Positions 1 to 9,897 of a stretch of 64,000 nucleotides of DNA are shown piece after piece. Position 1 is the first letter of the stretch, and each line of letters opens with the position of its first letter. A program made the translations under genes and the position numbers. The DNA is taken from assembly GCF_000720175.1 (NCBI RefSeq), contig NZ_JOIX01000017.1, positions 1 to 64,000 of the forward strand. The letters are read 5' to 3'. This DNA is from Streptomyces sp. NRRL S-337 (lineage in GTDB: Bacteria > Actinomycetota > Actinomycetes > Streptomycetales > Streptomycetaceae). The notes beneath the pieces are model-generated. The model saw only the letters and a program-made list of their open reading frames with translations. It was not told the DNA's origin and searched no databases.

Positions 1-104
1 TCCCTGGCTGGCTGGACTGGTACAACTACCACCGACCCCACACCGGAATCAGCGGCCACACCCCAGCCAGCCGCGTCACCAACCTCTCCGGACAACACAT
101 CTAG
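1..104 (+). CDS. IS481-family transposase, C-terminal end (cut by window edge)
   Basis: The frame beginning at base 3 reads PGWLDWYNYHRPHTGISGHT and continues to a TAG at 102-104. The W-x-x-YN-x-x-RPH-x-x-x-x-G motif is the hallmark of the end of the DDE catalytic domain in IS481/IS3-like transposases, and the trailing 'TPASRV.NL.G.' is usual for IS481. Only about 34 residues are visible, so I cannot tell whether the element is intact upstream. It marks one flank of this gene-rich accessory block. Confidence 0.8.
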   Translation, partial: PGWLDWYNYHRPHTGISGHTPASRVTNLSGQHI

Positions 105-341
105 AGCCTCGGGGAGGGAGGCGTGGAACGTCGGTGCCGGAGGCAATCCTTTGGACGCCGCGCTTGCCAACGAACGGTTGGCAATGAGGCGCACACCTGG
201 CCACCTGCTCGGCCAGGACCAAGACCGTGTCCTCTGTGGTGAGGGCGGACGGAAGTGAACCGCATGCACTTCCCGGATGTGCCTGATTACCGGCCCGGCA
301 CGGAGAGTTGGGTCTTCATGAGGCGAGGATCTGCGGAGCGC

Positions 342-3239
342 TCACCGCGGGCTCACCGCCCCCACCACACTCTCGACGATGCTCTCGGAAAGGCCCAGCA
401 GGCGGAGCACGTCCAGGACCTCGGCACCCATGACGGCCACCGACTGGGCAGCCTCCCCGTAACGCGTCCGGGCCACGGCGTGATCGCCGCGCGCCTCGGC
501 GATGCGGCCGAGTCCGGCGAGCGTACGTACTCGGGTACCGACGCTCCTGACCCAGTGCGGGTCGACCCGTTCCAGGACCTCCCCGTACAGCCGTTCCGCC
601 TCGGCCAGGTCCCCGTCGAGCAGGGCCAGGTCACCGAGCCCGCGCAGGGCCGCTGCCAGGCAGGTGGAGCTGCCGGCGCGGCGTGCGAGACCGGCGGCCT
701 TGTCATAGTCGGCGCGGGCCGTCGCCGCTTCCTCGCCGATGCAGTAATCGCCCCGGTTGACCAGCAGATCGACGGTGTCCTCCACGGCGCCGAGCTGCTC
801 GGTGAGGCTGAGGGCCTCGTCGGTCAGCGCAATGGCCTGCGCGCGGTCACCGCGTCCGCCCGCCAGCCCGGCAAGCGCGTCCAGGGTCAGCGCGGTGCCC
901 CAGCGGTCGCCGAGCGAGCGGAACCCCTCCAGGGCCGTGGCGAAGATACGTTCGGCCAGTGCGGTGTTCCCCTCGCCGAGAGGGCCGAATCCCGACACGT
1001 AGCGGGCGGCCGCCCGCGCCCACGGCTCGGAGCAGTCGCGCTGGGACGAGACAAGCGCGAAGGCACTCAGCGGGTCGGCTTCGCTCGCGCTCCGCATCAT
1101 CCACAGGAACAGGCCGACGGGATAACGGCCCGGCCGTCCGCCCGACCATGCGGCGGCCAGCACCTTCTCGGCAGTCGCACGGTGGCGCTGCCACACCGGA
1201 CGGCCGACGACACCGGACGCCGCCAGCAGTACGCACGTCACATATTCCTCGCCGAGGCCGGCCGGCGGTGCGTCGCCCACCGCTTCGAGGAGGGCGATCG
1301 CCTGGGGCGCGACCGAGGCGGACACACCCCGGATCCATAGGTAGTTCGAAGCCGAGGCCAGCAGCTTCAGGCCCGTCTCCACGTCCGGCGCCTCGACCGC
1401 CCAGCGGAGAGCCGCCAGGAAGTTGCCGTGCTCGGCCGTCAGGACGGGCAGCCACTCCAACTGCTCGACCCGGCGCAGATGAGGGTCGGCGGTCCGCACC
1501 AGCTCCAGGATCCTCTGGGCGTGGGCATGTTGCACCGACTCGCGTTCGCCGGCTGCGTCGAGCCGTTCGCCGCCGTAGGCGCCGATCGTCTCCAGCATCC
1601 GGTAGCGGCCTTCTGCCATCTCCAGGAGCGACTTGTCGACCAGCAACTCCAGCGTCTCGCCGTCGGTTCCGCACACCCGCAGTGCGGACTCGGCCGTCGC
1701 GCCGCCGGCGAAGACAGTGAACCGCCGCGCGGCTTGCTGCTCGGACTCGGAGAGCAGGTCCCAGCTCCAGGCGACCACCGAACGCAGGGTCCGGTGCCGC
1801 TCGTCCATTGTGCGGATGCCACGCGCGGCGACCCCGAGCCGGTCGTCCAGCCGTCCCGCGAGGTCGTCGATGTCGAGCGTCCGGGTACGCGCCGCCGTGA
1901 GTTCGATGGCCAGTGGCAGGTTGTCGAGGGCCGCGCAGATCCGGCTTACGACCTGAGGGTCTGCGGCGAAACCGCGCCGCACGGCGCGGGCCCGGTCGGT
2001 GAAGAGCCGAACCGCCGCGTCGCCGTCGAGCGGCTTCACCTGCCAAAGGCTTTCCCCGGTGATACCGAGCGGCTCGCGGCTCGTTGCCAGGACCCGCAGC
2101 CGTGGGCAGACAGCCAGCAGCCGCGCTGCCAGCGCCGCGACGTCATCGATGACGTGCTCGCAGTTGTCCAGGACCAGCAGGAGCATCCGGTCCGACAGCG
2201 CCGCGATCAGACGATCGACCGGCGGCTGGCTGCTGTCGCCCATGCCGAGCCCGTTCTCGCGCAGGCCGAACGCGCGCAGCAGTGCCTGCGGCAGTCCGGC
2301 GCCGTCGCGCAGCGGAGCCAGCTCCACGAAGCAGACATCGTCGGCCGCGACACCCGCGACTTCGACGGACAGCCGGGTCTTGCCCACGCCACCGGGGCCG
2401 ATCAGCGTGACCAGCCGGGCCGCCCGCAGCAGACCGGCGACCTCGGTCACCTCGTCGGCGCGGCCGACGAACGCGGTCAGCTGGGCCGGCGGCGCGCCGG
2501 GCGCAGGCGACGCATCGGCGCTCAGCAACTCCCGGTGCAGCGCTACGAGTTCGGGGGACGGATCCGCGCCCAGTTCGTGGGCCAGGTGCCGCCTGGTCTC
2601 CTCGAACACCACCAGCGCCGCGGCCTGCCGCCCCTCCGCGAACAGCGCCCGCATCAGCAGGCCCGCCAGCCGTTCCCGGAGTGGATGGCGGCCGACCAGT
2701 TCACGCAACTCCGGTACGAAGGCGGCAGGTTGGCCCATCCGGCACTCCGCCTCGATCCGGTCCTCAAGCGCCCCGAGCCGATGCTCCTCCAGTCGTACGG
2801 CGGCGGGTTGGGCCGTCTCGCTCTCGGCGATACCGGCCAGCGCCGGCCCTCGCCACAGTTCCAGCGCCTCACGCAACAGGGCGGCCGCGCGTTCCGCGTC
2901 GTGGGCGTGCAACGCGGCCCGCCCTTCCCGCGCCAGTCGCTCGAATCGGCAGGCGTCCACATCGTCGTGCGCCACCACGATCCGGTAGCCCGCCCCGGCC
3001 GCTTCGAGCGCGGCCCCCGAACCGAGGGCCTTGCGCAGCCTGGAAACCTGGGACTGCAGGGCGTGCGCCGAGACCGCCGCGTCCGGGTCGATGGCGTCGG
3101 CCAGCCGGTCCGCCGGCACGACCTCTCCGGGGCGTATCAGGAGCAGGGCCAGCAGTGCGCGGCGGGCGGGCCCGCCCAGCGGAACCTCGGTCCCGTCGTC
3201 GTGCCACGCCCGGGTCTCACCGAGGATTCCGAACAGCAT
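342..3239 (-). CDS. AfsR/SARP-type transcriptional regulator with NB-ARC ATPase
   Basis: A 965-residue regulator. The N-terminus (about residues 1-90) is a winged-helix OmpR-like DNA-binding domain (start MLFGILGETRAW). A bacterial transcriptional activator (BTAD) domain follows to about residue 240. Next comes an AAA/NB-ARC segment with Walker A GPGGVGKTRL and the DNCEHV Walker B-like motif, then a TPR-rich C-terminus. Proteins of this layout activate secondary-metabolite clusters. Its start lies 25 bases behind the stop of the SDR gene on the same strand, so the two are probably co-transcribed. Because the only other biosynthetic gene close by is a broken P450, the regulator may be the survivor of a decayed cluster. 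The start is supported by the conserved FG.LG beginning. Confidence 0.88.
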   Translation of the reverse strand: MLFGILGETRAWHDDGTEVPLGGPARRALLALLLIRPGEVVPADRLADAIDPDAAVSAHALQSQVSRLRKALGSGAALEAAGAGYRIVVAHDDVDACRFERLAREGRAALHAHDAERAAALLREALELWRGPALAGIAESETAQPAAVRLEEHRLGALEDRIEAECRMGQPAAFVPELRELVGRHPLRERLAGLLMRALFAEGRQAAALVVFEETRRHLAHELGADPSPELVALHRELLSADASPAPGAPPAQLTAFVGRADEVTEVAGLLRAARLVTLIGPGGVGKTRLSVEVAGVAADDVCFVELAPLRDGAGLPQALLRAFGLRENGLGMGDSSQPPVDRLIAALSDRMLLLVLDNCEHVIDDVAALAARLLAVCPRLRVLATSREPLGITGESLWQVKPLDGDAAVRLFTDRARAVRRGFAADPQVVSRICAALDNLPLAIELTAARTRTLDIDDLAGRLDDRLGVAARGIRTMDERHRTLRSVVAWSWDLLSESEQQAARRFTVFAGGATAESALRVCGTDGETLELLVDKSLLEMAEGRYRMLETIGAYGGERLDAAGERESVQHAHAQRILELVRTADPHLRRVEQLEWLPVLTAEHGNFLAALRWAVEAPDVETGLKLLASASNYLWIRGVSASVAPQAIALLEAVGDAPPAGLGEEYVTCVLLAASGVVGRPVWQRHRATAEKVLAAAWSGGRPGRYPVGLFLWMMRSASEADPLSAFALVSSQRDCSEPWARAAARYVSGFGPLGEGNTALAERIFATALEGFRSLGDRWGTALTLDALAGLAGGRGDRAQAIALTDEALSLTEQLGAVEDTVDLLVNRGDYCIGEEAATARADYDKAAGLARRAGSSTCLAAALRGLGDLALLDGDLAEAERLYGEVLERVDPHWVRSVGTRVRTLAGLGRIAEARGDHAVARTRYGEAAQSVAVMGAEVLDVLRLLGLSESIVESVVGAVSPR

Positions 3240-3264
3240 GCCGGTGATTATCCACCGGCGCTGA

Positions 3265-4035
3265 TCATGCGTGGGCCATCGGTCCGAGATAGATCCCGCC
3301 CGAGACGTCGATGGTCTGACCGGTCACCCACCGGCCCTGCGGGCCCGCCAAGAATCCCACGACGTCGGCGACGTCCTCGGGCTCGCCGATCCGCCCGAGC
3401 GCGGTAATCGCTTCGAGACCCGCGGCCACCTCGGGGATGGAGGTGAAGGCGGCGGTCATGTCGGTCCGCACCGCGCCGGGTGCGACCGTGTTCACCGTGA
3501 TTCCCCGGCTGCCGAGCTCATTGGCCAGCGACGGGGTCATCGACTCCAGCGCCGTCTTGCTGATCACGTAGCCGATCTGGGTGGAGACGGCGAACCGGCT
3601 GGCCGTCGAGCCCACGTTGATGATGCGGCCGCCGTCGTTGAGCAGCGGCAGCGCGCGCTGGACCACGAAGAACGGCGTGCTGACGTTGATGCTGAACAGC
3701 CTGTCGAGCTCCTCCGGTGTCACCTGTGTGATCGAGTTGCCTGAGAAGATGCCTGCGTTGTTGACCAGGATGTCCAGCCCGCGTCCCGCTAGCCCTGCGA
3801 TCAGGCCCTCGAACAACCGGTCCACGGCACCGTCTTCGCCGAACCGGGCCTGGACGGCGAACGCCCGGCCGCCCGCCTCCTCGATCCTCGCCACGGTCTC
3901 CTTGGCCGCGTCGCCATTGCCGCCGTAGTGGACGGCGACCAGCGCGCCCTCGGCCGCGAGCCGCAGGGCGACCGCCCGGCCGATTCCGCGCGATCCGCCC
4001 GTCACCAGTGCCGTCTTGCCGGTCAGCATGCCCAT
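3265..4035 (-). CDS. SDR-family NAD(P)-dependent oxidoreductase
   Basis: A 256-residue classical short-chain dehydrogenase. TGGSRGIGRAVA near residue 12 is the TGxxxGxG cofactor loop, NNAGI is the structural motif, and S...Y-x-x-x-K (GSTASRF...GYVISK) supplies the catalytic triad. The C-terminal PEDVADVV and 'TGQTIDVSGG' segments are typical of the 3-oxoacyl-ACP reductase-like group. The substrate cannot be predicted. It is upstream of, and apparently in one operon with, the SARP regulator, and is divergent from the truncated P450. This fits a former secondary-metabolism locus. Confidence 0.9.
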   Translation of the reverse strand: MGMLTGKTALVTGGSRGIGRAVALRLAAEGALVAVHYGGNGDAAKETVARIEEAGGRAFAVQARFGEDGAVDRLFEGLIAGLAGRGLDILVNNAGIFSGNSITQVTPEELDRLFSINVSTPFFVVQRALPLLNDGGRIINVGSTASRFAVSTQIGYVISKTALESMTPSLANELGSRGITVNTVAPGAVRTDMTAAFTSIPEVAAGLEAITALGRIGEPEDVADVVGFLAGPQGRWVTGQTIDVSGGIYLGPMAHA

Positions 4036-4204
4036 AGCCTGCTCCTCGTTCGGTGGGCCGGTCCTCGGTGGCTCCGGCGCTGGAGCAACAGTGGCGGCAA
4101 CGGCTCACCGCACGCTCACCGCCCGCTCACCGACCGAGCGGCGGGTCCAGTTCGTCGCGCCGCGCGCCTGACCATCGCCCCGGACCTCCGTCACAGGAGA
4201 GACC

Positions 4205-4720
4205 ATGACCCTCGGCACCATGTCCGCGCAGATCACCGACTTCGCGAATCGCGCCGATCCCTACCCGCTCTACGCCGCACTGCGCAAGTCGCCGGTCACG
4301 CTTCAGGACGACGGTTCCTACCTGGTCAGCACGTACTACGAAGTGCGAAGCCTCGCCAACGACCCGCGGCTCAGCAACGACCTGCGCAACCGCGCCCCCG
4401 GCGCCGGCGGCCCCGCCATCGCCGAGGAGGACAGGAACTTGCCGCCCAGCTTTATTTTTCACGACCCGCCGGAACACGACCGGCTGCGCGAAACCGCGAC
4501 GCGGCCGTTCGGCCCGCCTCACAGCCCCAGGTTCCTCCACGACATGCGCGGAGAACTGGCCAAGGTAATCGCCGGCCTGCTTGACACGCTCGAAGGCAAG
4601 GACGAGATCGACGTCGTGGACGACTTCGCCTACCCCTACCCGTCACGGCCATCTGCAAGATCCTGGGCGTGCCGGGCGAGGACGTACACCCCGAATCTCC
4701 CAACCCTTCTACTACCTCTT
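4205..4720 (+). pseudogene. Cytochrome P450, N-terminal fragment with frameshift
   Basis: The reading frame begins MTLGTMSAQITDFANRADPY with an AGGAGA ribosome site and clearly follows the actinobacterial P450 N-terminus: DPYPLYAALR, the 'HDPPEHDRLR' helix C region, and 'FAYPYP'. At about 4640 the frame must change by one base to continue with the expected VTAICKILGVPGEDVHPE. Homology then stops near 4690, just before the convergent crcB gene. The I-helix AGxxT, ExxR and heme-Cys motifs are all missing, so no functional enzyme can be made. About two thirds of the gene has been lost. Confidence 0.85.
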
Positions 4721-5074
4721 TTAAACGCTGAGGCTGAGGAAGACACCCATAGCTGCGGCGGTCAACCCGATGAACCAGCCGGTCAAGGAGTTGAGCACCG
4801 CGAGCCCGTGTCGACCGCGTGCCAGCAACCGACCGACCTCATGGCTGCAGACGCTGAAGGCGGTGACAAGCCCGCCCAGCAGAATCGTGCCACTGGTCAC
4901 CCGGTGTAGATAGGCCCATCCCGCAAGCGCGCCGAACAGGAAGCACCCGACGAAATTGAGGAGGAACGGGACCCAGTGCGTAGGATTCCGGAAACGCAGC
5001 CGAAGGTACCGCTCCGTCCCGCAGCGAAGGGACGCGCCGATCAACCCACCCAGCAGCGTCAGCAGTAGAGACAC
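4721..5074 (-). CDS. crcB: CrcB/FluC fluoride ion channel
   Basis: A 117-residue protein with four predicted membrane segments. The family landmarks are present: GGLIGASLRCGTERY at the N-terminus, 'LLNFVGCFLFG' (the usual N-x-x-G-x-F-x-x-G), and 'GLVTAFSVCSHE' corresponding to the conserved G.(T/L)T.FS(T)F..E stretch. FluC dimers export fluoride. The start is GTG with a GGGAG site a few bases upstream. Streptomyces often carry two adjacent crcB genes because the channel works as a dimer. Only one is here, so it would act as a homodimer or with a partner elsewhere. It abuts the broken end of the P450, suggesting an insertion or deletion junction. Confidence 0.82.
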   Translation of the reverse strand: MSLLLTLLGGLIGASLRCGTERYLRLRFRNPTHWVPFLLNFVGCFLFGALAGWAYLHRVTSGTILLGGLVTAFSVCSHEVGRLLARGRHGLAVLNSLTGWFIGLTAAAMGVFLSLSV

Positions 5075-5521
5075 TGAGGCTCCCTCTCACAAAAGGCGCG
5101 GCGATGCAGCCTTGACCATGCCGCCACCTGATACGACGCCATACATAACGCGGACAGAAGGCCGGCGACCGGCCGACATCAGAGGCCATCTCTCTCACCC
5201 GTAACGGCCATTGCGATGGGCGCACGCCAGAGTCGCCGACAGTGGCACTTTCCCCTCGGTACATCGCGGTTTCGACGAACGGTTCTGCCCCTGATTCCGC
5301 ACCATACCCTTGGCTTCCGCCAGGGAGCCCCCGTGCATGCAGGCGGAACCTCCGAGTGCCATCAATAACCCTGACGGAGCAACCACATCTCCCCGTCGGA
5401 GTGATTGCGCCTTGTCAGCCGGACTACGGGTGGTGGGAGAGCCCGCAGTCCCGTGATGATCAGGGCTGAGTTCCGACGCCGGCACACTGAGCTCTGAATC
5501 GCCTAGGAGACGCCGATAACC
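5075..5521. other. Intergenic stretch between crcB and the aquaporin gene
   Basis: I find no convincing coding frame in these 447 bases. It must hold the promoters of the divergent crcB (minus) and aquaporin (plus) genes. A short GC-rich inverted repeat (GGCCGGTCGCCGGCC on the minus strand) is present. A partial resemblance to the fluoride riboswitch is discussed under rejected observations. Confidence 0.5.
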
Positions 5522-6367
5522 ATGAGCGAACCGGTTGGCAAGCCCCAACTGTTCCGTGAACTCTCTGCAGAGTTCGTGGGTACCTTGGTCCTCATTCTCT
5601 TCGGATGCGGCGTCGTGGCGCAGGTAGTGGCTGGAGGTGCCCTCACCGACCCGAAGGGCGCTCTGGGCAACCACGACAGCATCGCCTGGGCCTGGGGGCT
5701 GGGCGTCACTCTCGGCGTGTACGTCGCGGCCCGCCTTAGCGGTGCCCACCTCAACCCGGCCGTGACACTGTCCCTGGCTGCTTTCAAGGGCTTTCCGTGG
5801 GCCAAGGTCGCGCCCTACGCGATCGCCCAGACAGCCGGCGCATTCGTCGCCGCACTGCTGGTGCGCTGGGACTACACCGAAGTACTGGCCAGGGCTGATC
5901 CGACGCACAGCATCAAGACGCAGTTCGTCTTTTCCACGCTGCCGGGGAACGGTTCGACCACTGCCGGAATCCACGAATGGGGCGCCTTCCGTGATCAGGT
6001 GATCGGCACCGCCTTGCTGGTACTCCTCATCTTCGCGATCACCGACCTGCTGAACACGCCGCCCGGTGCGAATCTGGCACCGTTGATCATCGGCTTGGTC
6101 GTGGTCGCAATCGGTATGGCCTTCGGCACCGACGCCGGCTACGCAATCAACCCGGCACGCGACTTCGGCCCCAGACTTGCCAGCTTCATCACGGGCTATA
6201 GAGGCGCCTGGCGAGACCAGTGGGGCAATCTGTATTTCTGGGTGCCCATCGTCGGCCCGCTGATCGGCGGGGTCCTCGGCGCCGGGTTCTACAAGTTCCT
6301 CATCGGCAACTTCCTGGCCACAGCCGAGCCGGAGCCCGCCGGCCGGGTCCCCGTCCCGGAAGGGTAG
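5522..6367 (+). CDS. MIP-family channel (glycerol facilitator/aquaglyceroporin type)
   Basis: A 281-residue membrane channel. The two pore-loop motifs are intact: HLNPAVT near residue 76-82 and AINPARD near residue 200. The Asp directly after the second NPAR (NPARDFGPR) is the classic mark of the glycerol-conducting branch rather than strict aquaporins. Six membrane helices can be traced, and the cytoplasmic C-terminus is short. It would let glycerol and small solutes, possibly metalloids, through the cytoplasmic membrane. No glpK/glpD neighbour is present, so it stands alone. The ATG follows an AGGAG site (ctaggagacg). Confidence 0.9.
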   Translation: MSEPVGKPQLFRELSAEFVGTLVLILFGCGVVAQVVAGGALTDPKGALGNHDSIAWAWGLGVTLGVYVAARLSGAHLNPAVTLSLAAFKGFPWAKVAPYAIAQTAGAFVAALLVRWDYTEVLARADPTHSIKTQFVFSTLPGNGSTTAGIHEWGAFRDQVIGTALLVLLIFAITDLLNTPPGANLAPLIIGLVVVAIGMAFGTDAGYAINPARDFGPRLASFITGYRGAWRDQWGNLYFWVPIVGPLIGGVLGAGFYKFLIGNFLATAEPEPAGRVPVPEG

Positions 6368-7054
6368 TCATGCATCCTGCGGGGCGCGGCGTCCCGCAGC
6401 CCGGTGCTCCCCCGCCCCTGGTACGGGCTCGTTGCGTCGGCAGCGCCGGGAGGGCGTGCGAGCCTCGGTAGGCGTCGGCATCGATCAGATGCGGCGGGCG
6501 GACCTGGATGCGCCGCGCAAGTAACGGCGTTGCCTCAAGTGCATGGTTGCCCGGCTGGTCGCCGAGCACGCGGCGGTGGAGATGCCCTCTGCACGGGTGC
6601 GAGCCTACGCCGCCGCCACCGCAGATCCGGTTCCAGGCGGACCGCGGGCCGCGGAAGCGTTCACCTCGCGGACCATACGCCACGGGCCGAGGCGGAATTG
6701 CTGCCACTCGCCCCCGTCATGGGCGTGGCGTAGCAGGGAGTGCGCTCCGGGTCGTCGGCTGCGTTCCTGAACCTGTGCGCACCAGTCACACGACGGTGAC
6801 GGCGAGTTGGGCCATGCGGCCGCGAGCGCATGGCACGGCGGCAGCAGGGGCCCAGGCACATCGGGTGTGGGCTCGCATGTTTCTTTTCTCGGTGCGATAT
6901 TGCCGTAGCCAGAGTGGATGCTTCCACCCGCATTACTGGCTTTCCTCATCCAGCGGACCGGAGAATCATGAGCGATAGGTCACGTCCAAGGGGTGGGTAA
7001 ATAGCGCGTCGGATAGCACGTCGGCGCTCTCCGCCGGGTGGGAGGTGGCAGTAG
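6368..7054. other. Non-coding or decayed stretch
   Basis: Several open frames cross this 690-base region, but none shows a recognisable domain or a normal third-position GC pattern. A small hairpin (TGCGGG...CCCGCA, about 6377-6398) directly after the aquaporin stop may terminate that transcript. Nothing else could be supported. Confidence 0.4.
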
Positions 7055-7093
7055 ATGAAGGCCGTCGTCTACAAGGTGCCGTTCAGCGTGGCG
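7055..7093 (+). pseudogene. Remnant of a zinc-type alcohol/formaldehyde dehydrogenase start
   Basis: A GGGAGG site precedes an ATG whose first residues, MKAVVYKVPFSVA, match the start of glutathione-independent formaldehyde dehydrogenases (zinc-dependent MDR superfamily). After about 13 residues the similarity ends and the frame runs antisense through the neighbouring kinase gene. I read it as a tiny 5' remnant left by a deletion. The match is short, so confidence is limited. Confidence 0.35.
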
Positions 7094-7119
7094 GGGAACG
7101 GGTTCAAAGAAGGCGTGCG

Positions 7120-8016
7120 TCAAACGCCCTTCAGAACACGATCAAGTGCCGCCCGGCCTGCAGGTCCCCAGTTCGGCTTGCCGCCAGGAAGGCCCCTCTC
7201 TCCGTTCTGCCCCATGAGCATCAGGAAGAGGCTCTTCATAGCGGCCAGCCCGCGAGCGCGCCGGATCGCCGCCTCGTCTGCATACGCGTACATGTCGAAG
7301 AACCGTGAGGCCGTGCCCGCGGGTAGCAGCACCCATGCGGCGGCGAGGTCCCACGCCGGGTCGCCGGCGAACAGGTCACCGAAGTCGACGATGCCCGAGA
7401 GCGTTCCGTCCGAGACGACGACGTTCGCGGGATGGAGGTCGCCGTGCACCCACACCGGCGGGCCCTCCCACTCGTGGGCCGCAACGGCGTCGTCCCAGAC
7501 GGCCCGGACGTCGGCAGCGATGTCGTCGGGGGCAACGGCCTGGAAGAAGTTCTCGAAGCCGTCCGTGCAGTTCCTGGGATGGGCGCCGCGGTCCGTAGCG
7601 ATCGGCGCATCGGCAGGCGCCTCCATATGGAGCGCCCGGAGGAAGCCCGCCAGCGTGTCGGCCGCGTGGTCGCCGCGGCTGATCGAGCCGTGGTCCAGCG
7701 GCTCGCCAGGAACCCAGGTCATCACGGTCCAGTGCTTGGGGAAACGCTCGGACGGTTCGCCGAACCGCACCGGTGTCGGTACTGGGAGCGGCAGGCGCGG
7801 GGCCAGCACGGGTAGCCACCGCCGCTCCTTGAGCTGGAGCTCCGGGGTGGGGTCCATGCGCTGCATGCGCACGGCCAACTCGTCCCCGAGGCGCCACATT
7901 TGGTTGCCCCAGCCCCCCGCCACCTCGCGGATGGCCAGCCCTGCAAGGTCTGGATGTTGCTCCTGCAGCAGGTCGCGGACCAGGTCTGCGGTGATCTCGA
8001 TCTCGGTGTCGGTCAT
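7120..8016 (-). CDS. Aminoglycoside phosphotransferase (APH) family kinase
   Basis: A 298-residue protein with the APH/choline-kinase fold. VWVHGDLHPANVVV near residue 190 is the catalytic loop (HGDxxxxN), and GIVDFGDLFAGDPAWDLA supplies the metal-binding DFG-like motif and the conserved D-P-x-x-D. An upstream 'MTWVPGEPLD' fits the hinge. Such proteins phosphorylate small hydroxylated molecules. The substrate here is unknown, and a role in aminoglycoside resistance should not be assumed. It faces away from the zinc block and seems unrelated to it. Confidence 0.82.
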   Translation of the reverse strand: MTDTEIEITADLVRDLLQEQHPDLAGLAIREVAGGWGNQMWRLGDELAVRMQRMDPTPELQLKERRWLPVLAPRLPLPVPTPVRFGEPSERFPKHWTVMTWVPGEPLDHGSISRGDHAADTLAGFLRALHMEAPADAPIATDRGAHPRNCTDGFENFFQAVAPDDIAADVRAVWDDAVAAHEWEGPPVWVHGDLHPANVVVSDGTLSGIVDFGDLFAGDPAWDLAAAWVLLPAGTASRFFDMYAYADEAAIRRARGLAAMKSLFLMLMGQNGERGLPGGKPNWGPAGRAALDRVLKGV

Positions 8017-8328
8017 GCGAAGTCACAGTACTCAGGCGACAGACGGAGCGGGCTCTCGCTCTCCGGAACATCTCGCTGTGATCCCTCGGGCATCACCAAT
8101 TCGGTTTCAGAAAGCTACGGATCAGAGGCTTGGGACAGACCGGCCCCAAGTTCAGAGAAGCTTGCGTGCGGTGCGGCGGTGGCGCGTAACGCTCCTGCCC
8201 ATCAACTTCGGCGCCGGCGCAGGACCTTCAAAGTGACCGAAGTGACGAAGGCGCCGCCTGCGCGTCGACGACCGTGACTCTTGCGGCGCAGTGGGTCGTC
8301 AGCATCCAGGGCGATGTGACGTGCGTTT

Positions 8329-8349
8329 TGGAAATGGCATCCATTTCCA
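8329..8349. promoter_or_regulatory. Zur operator in front of rpmF-cobW
   Basis: A perfect inverted repeat TGGAAATGG-CAT-CCATTTCCA, 40 bases before the zinc-free L32 start. It can be read as two 15-base Zur sites (TGGAAATGGCATCCA and its complement) overlapping with a 6-base offset. This resembles the actinobacterial Zur consensus TGAAAATGATTTTCA. Confidence 0.85.
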
Positions 8350-8388
8350 TGTAATGTAGCCGTCGCCCACGTACTCAGGAGGTCCGTC

Positions 8389-8559
8389 ATGGCCGTACCC
8401 AAGCGGAAGATGTCCCGCAGCAACACCCGTCACCGCCGCGCCCAGTGGAAGGCCACGACTCCCCAACTCGTGCCGGTCACCGTCGACGGCTCCTCGTACC
8501 TGGTACCGCAGCGCCTGGCCAAGGCGTACGAACGCGGTCTACTGCGCCCGGAGAGCTGA
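8389..8559 (+). CDS. rpmF: Ribosomal protein L32, zinc-independent paralogue
   Basis: A 56-residue protein beginning [20 protein letters not shown], unmistakably bacterial L32. The standard form carries four cysteines (two CxxC pairs) that bind zinc in its second half. This one has none and instead reads [20 protein letters not shown]. Such C-minus paralogues replace the zinc-containing protein during zinc limitation and free zinc for enzymes. It follows a Zur operator and an AGGAGG ribosome site, and its stop is 5 bases before the cobW ATG, so the two genes form an operon. Confidence 0.95.
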   Translation: MAVPKRKMSRSNTRHRRAQWKATTPQLVPVTVDGSSYLVPQRLAKAYERGLLRPES

Positions 8560-8564
8560 ACGGC

Positions 8565-9734
<1,170 letters not shown>

Positions 9735-9739
9735 AAGCC

Positions 9740-9782
9740 CCGGGTTGGGCAGTGGTCGCAGCCACGGCACTGCCCAACCCGG
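9740..9782. terminator. Hairpin terminator after cobW
   Basis: A perfect 15-base stem, CCGGGTTGGGCAGTG with its complement at 9768-9782 and a 13-base loop, starts 5 bases past the cobW stop. It lies between convergent units, so it can act in both directions. There is no clear U-run, as is common in Streptomyces. Confidence 0.75.
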
Positions 9783-9897
9783 CACCCAGGCCCCGCTCCG
9801 CAGCCGGGCCGCACCCACTCGCCGCCCCCTCGGCTGACCAGATCCTTCCCCTGCCAGTGCGCTGCCGCGCCGTGGCCCCCGAGGGGAACATCGCGGA

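Noticed and set aside
5075..5220. Possible fluoride riboswitch upstream of crcB on the minus strand (a GATGG and a CTGATG occur together).
   Set aside because: The two conserved blocks lie almost side by side with no room for the AACCGCC segment and middle stem that the crcB motif requires, and the spacing to the start does not fit. A covariance-model search would settle it.
7055..8236. A long plus-strand frame starting with dehydrogenase-like residues.
   Set aside because: Only the first ~13 residues look genuine; the rest is antisense to the APH-family kinase, which has clear catalytic motifs.
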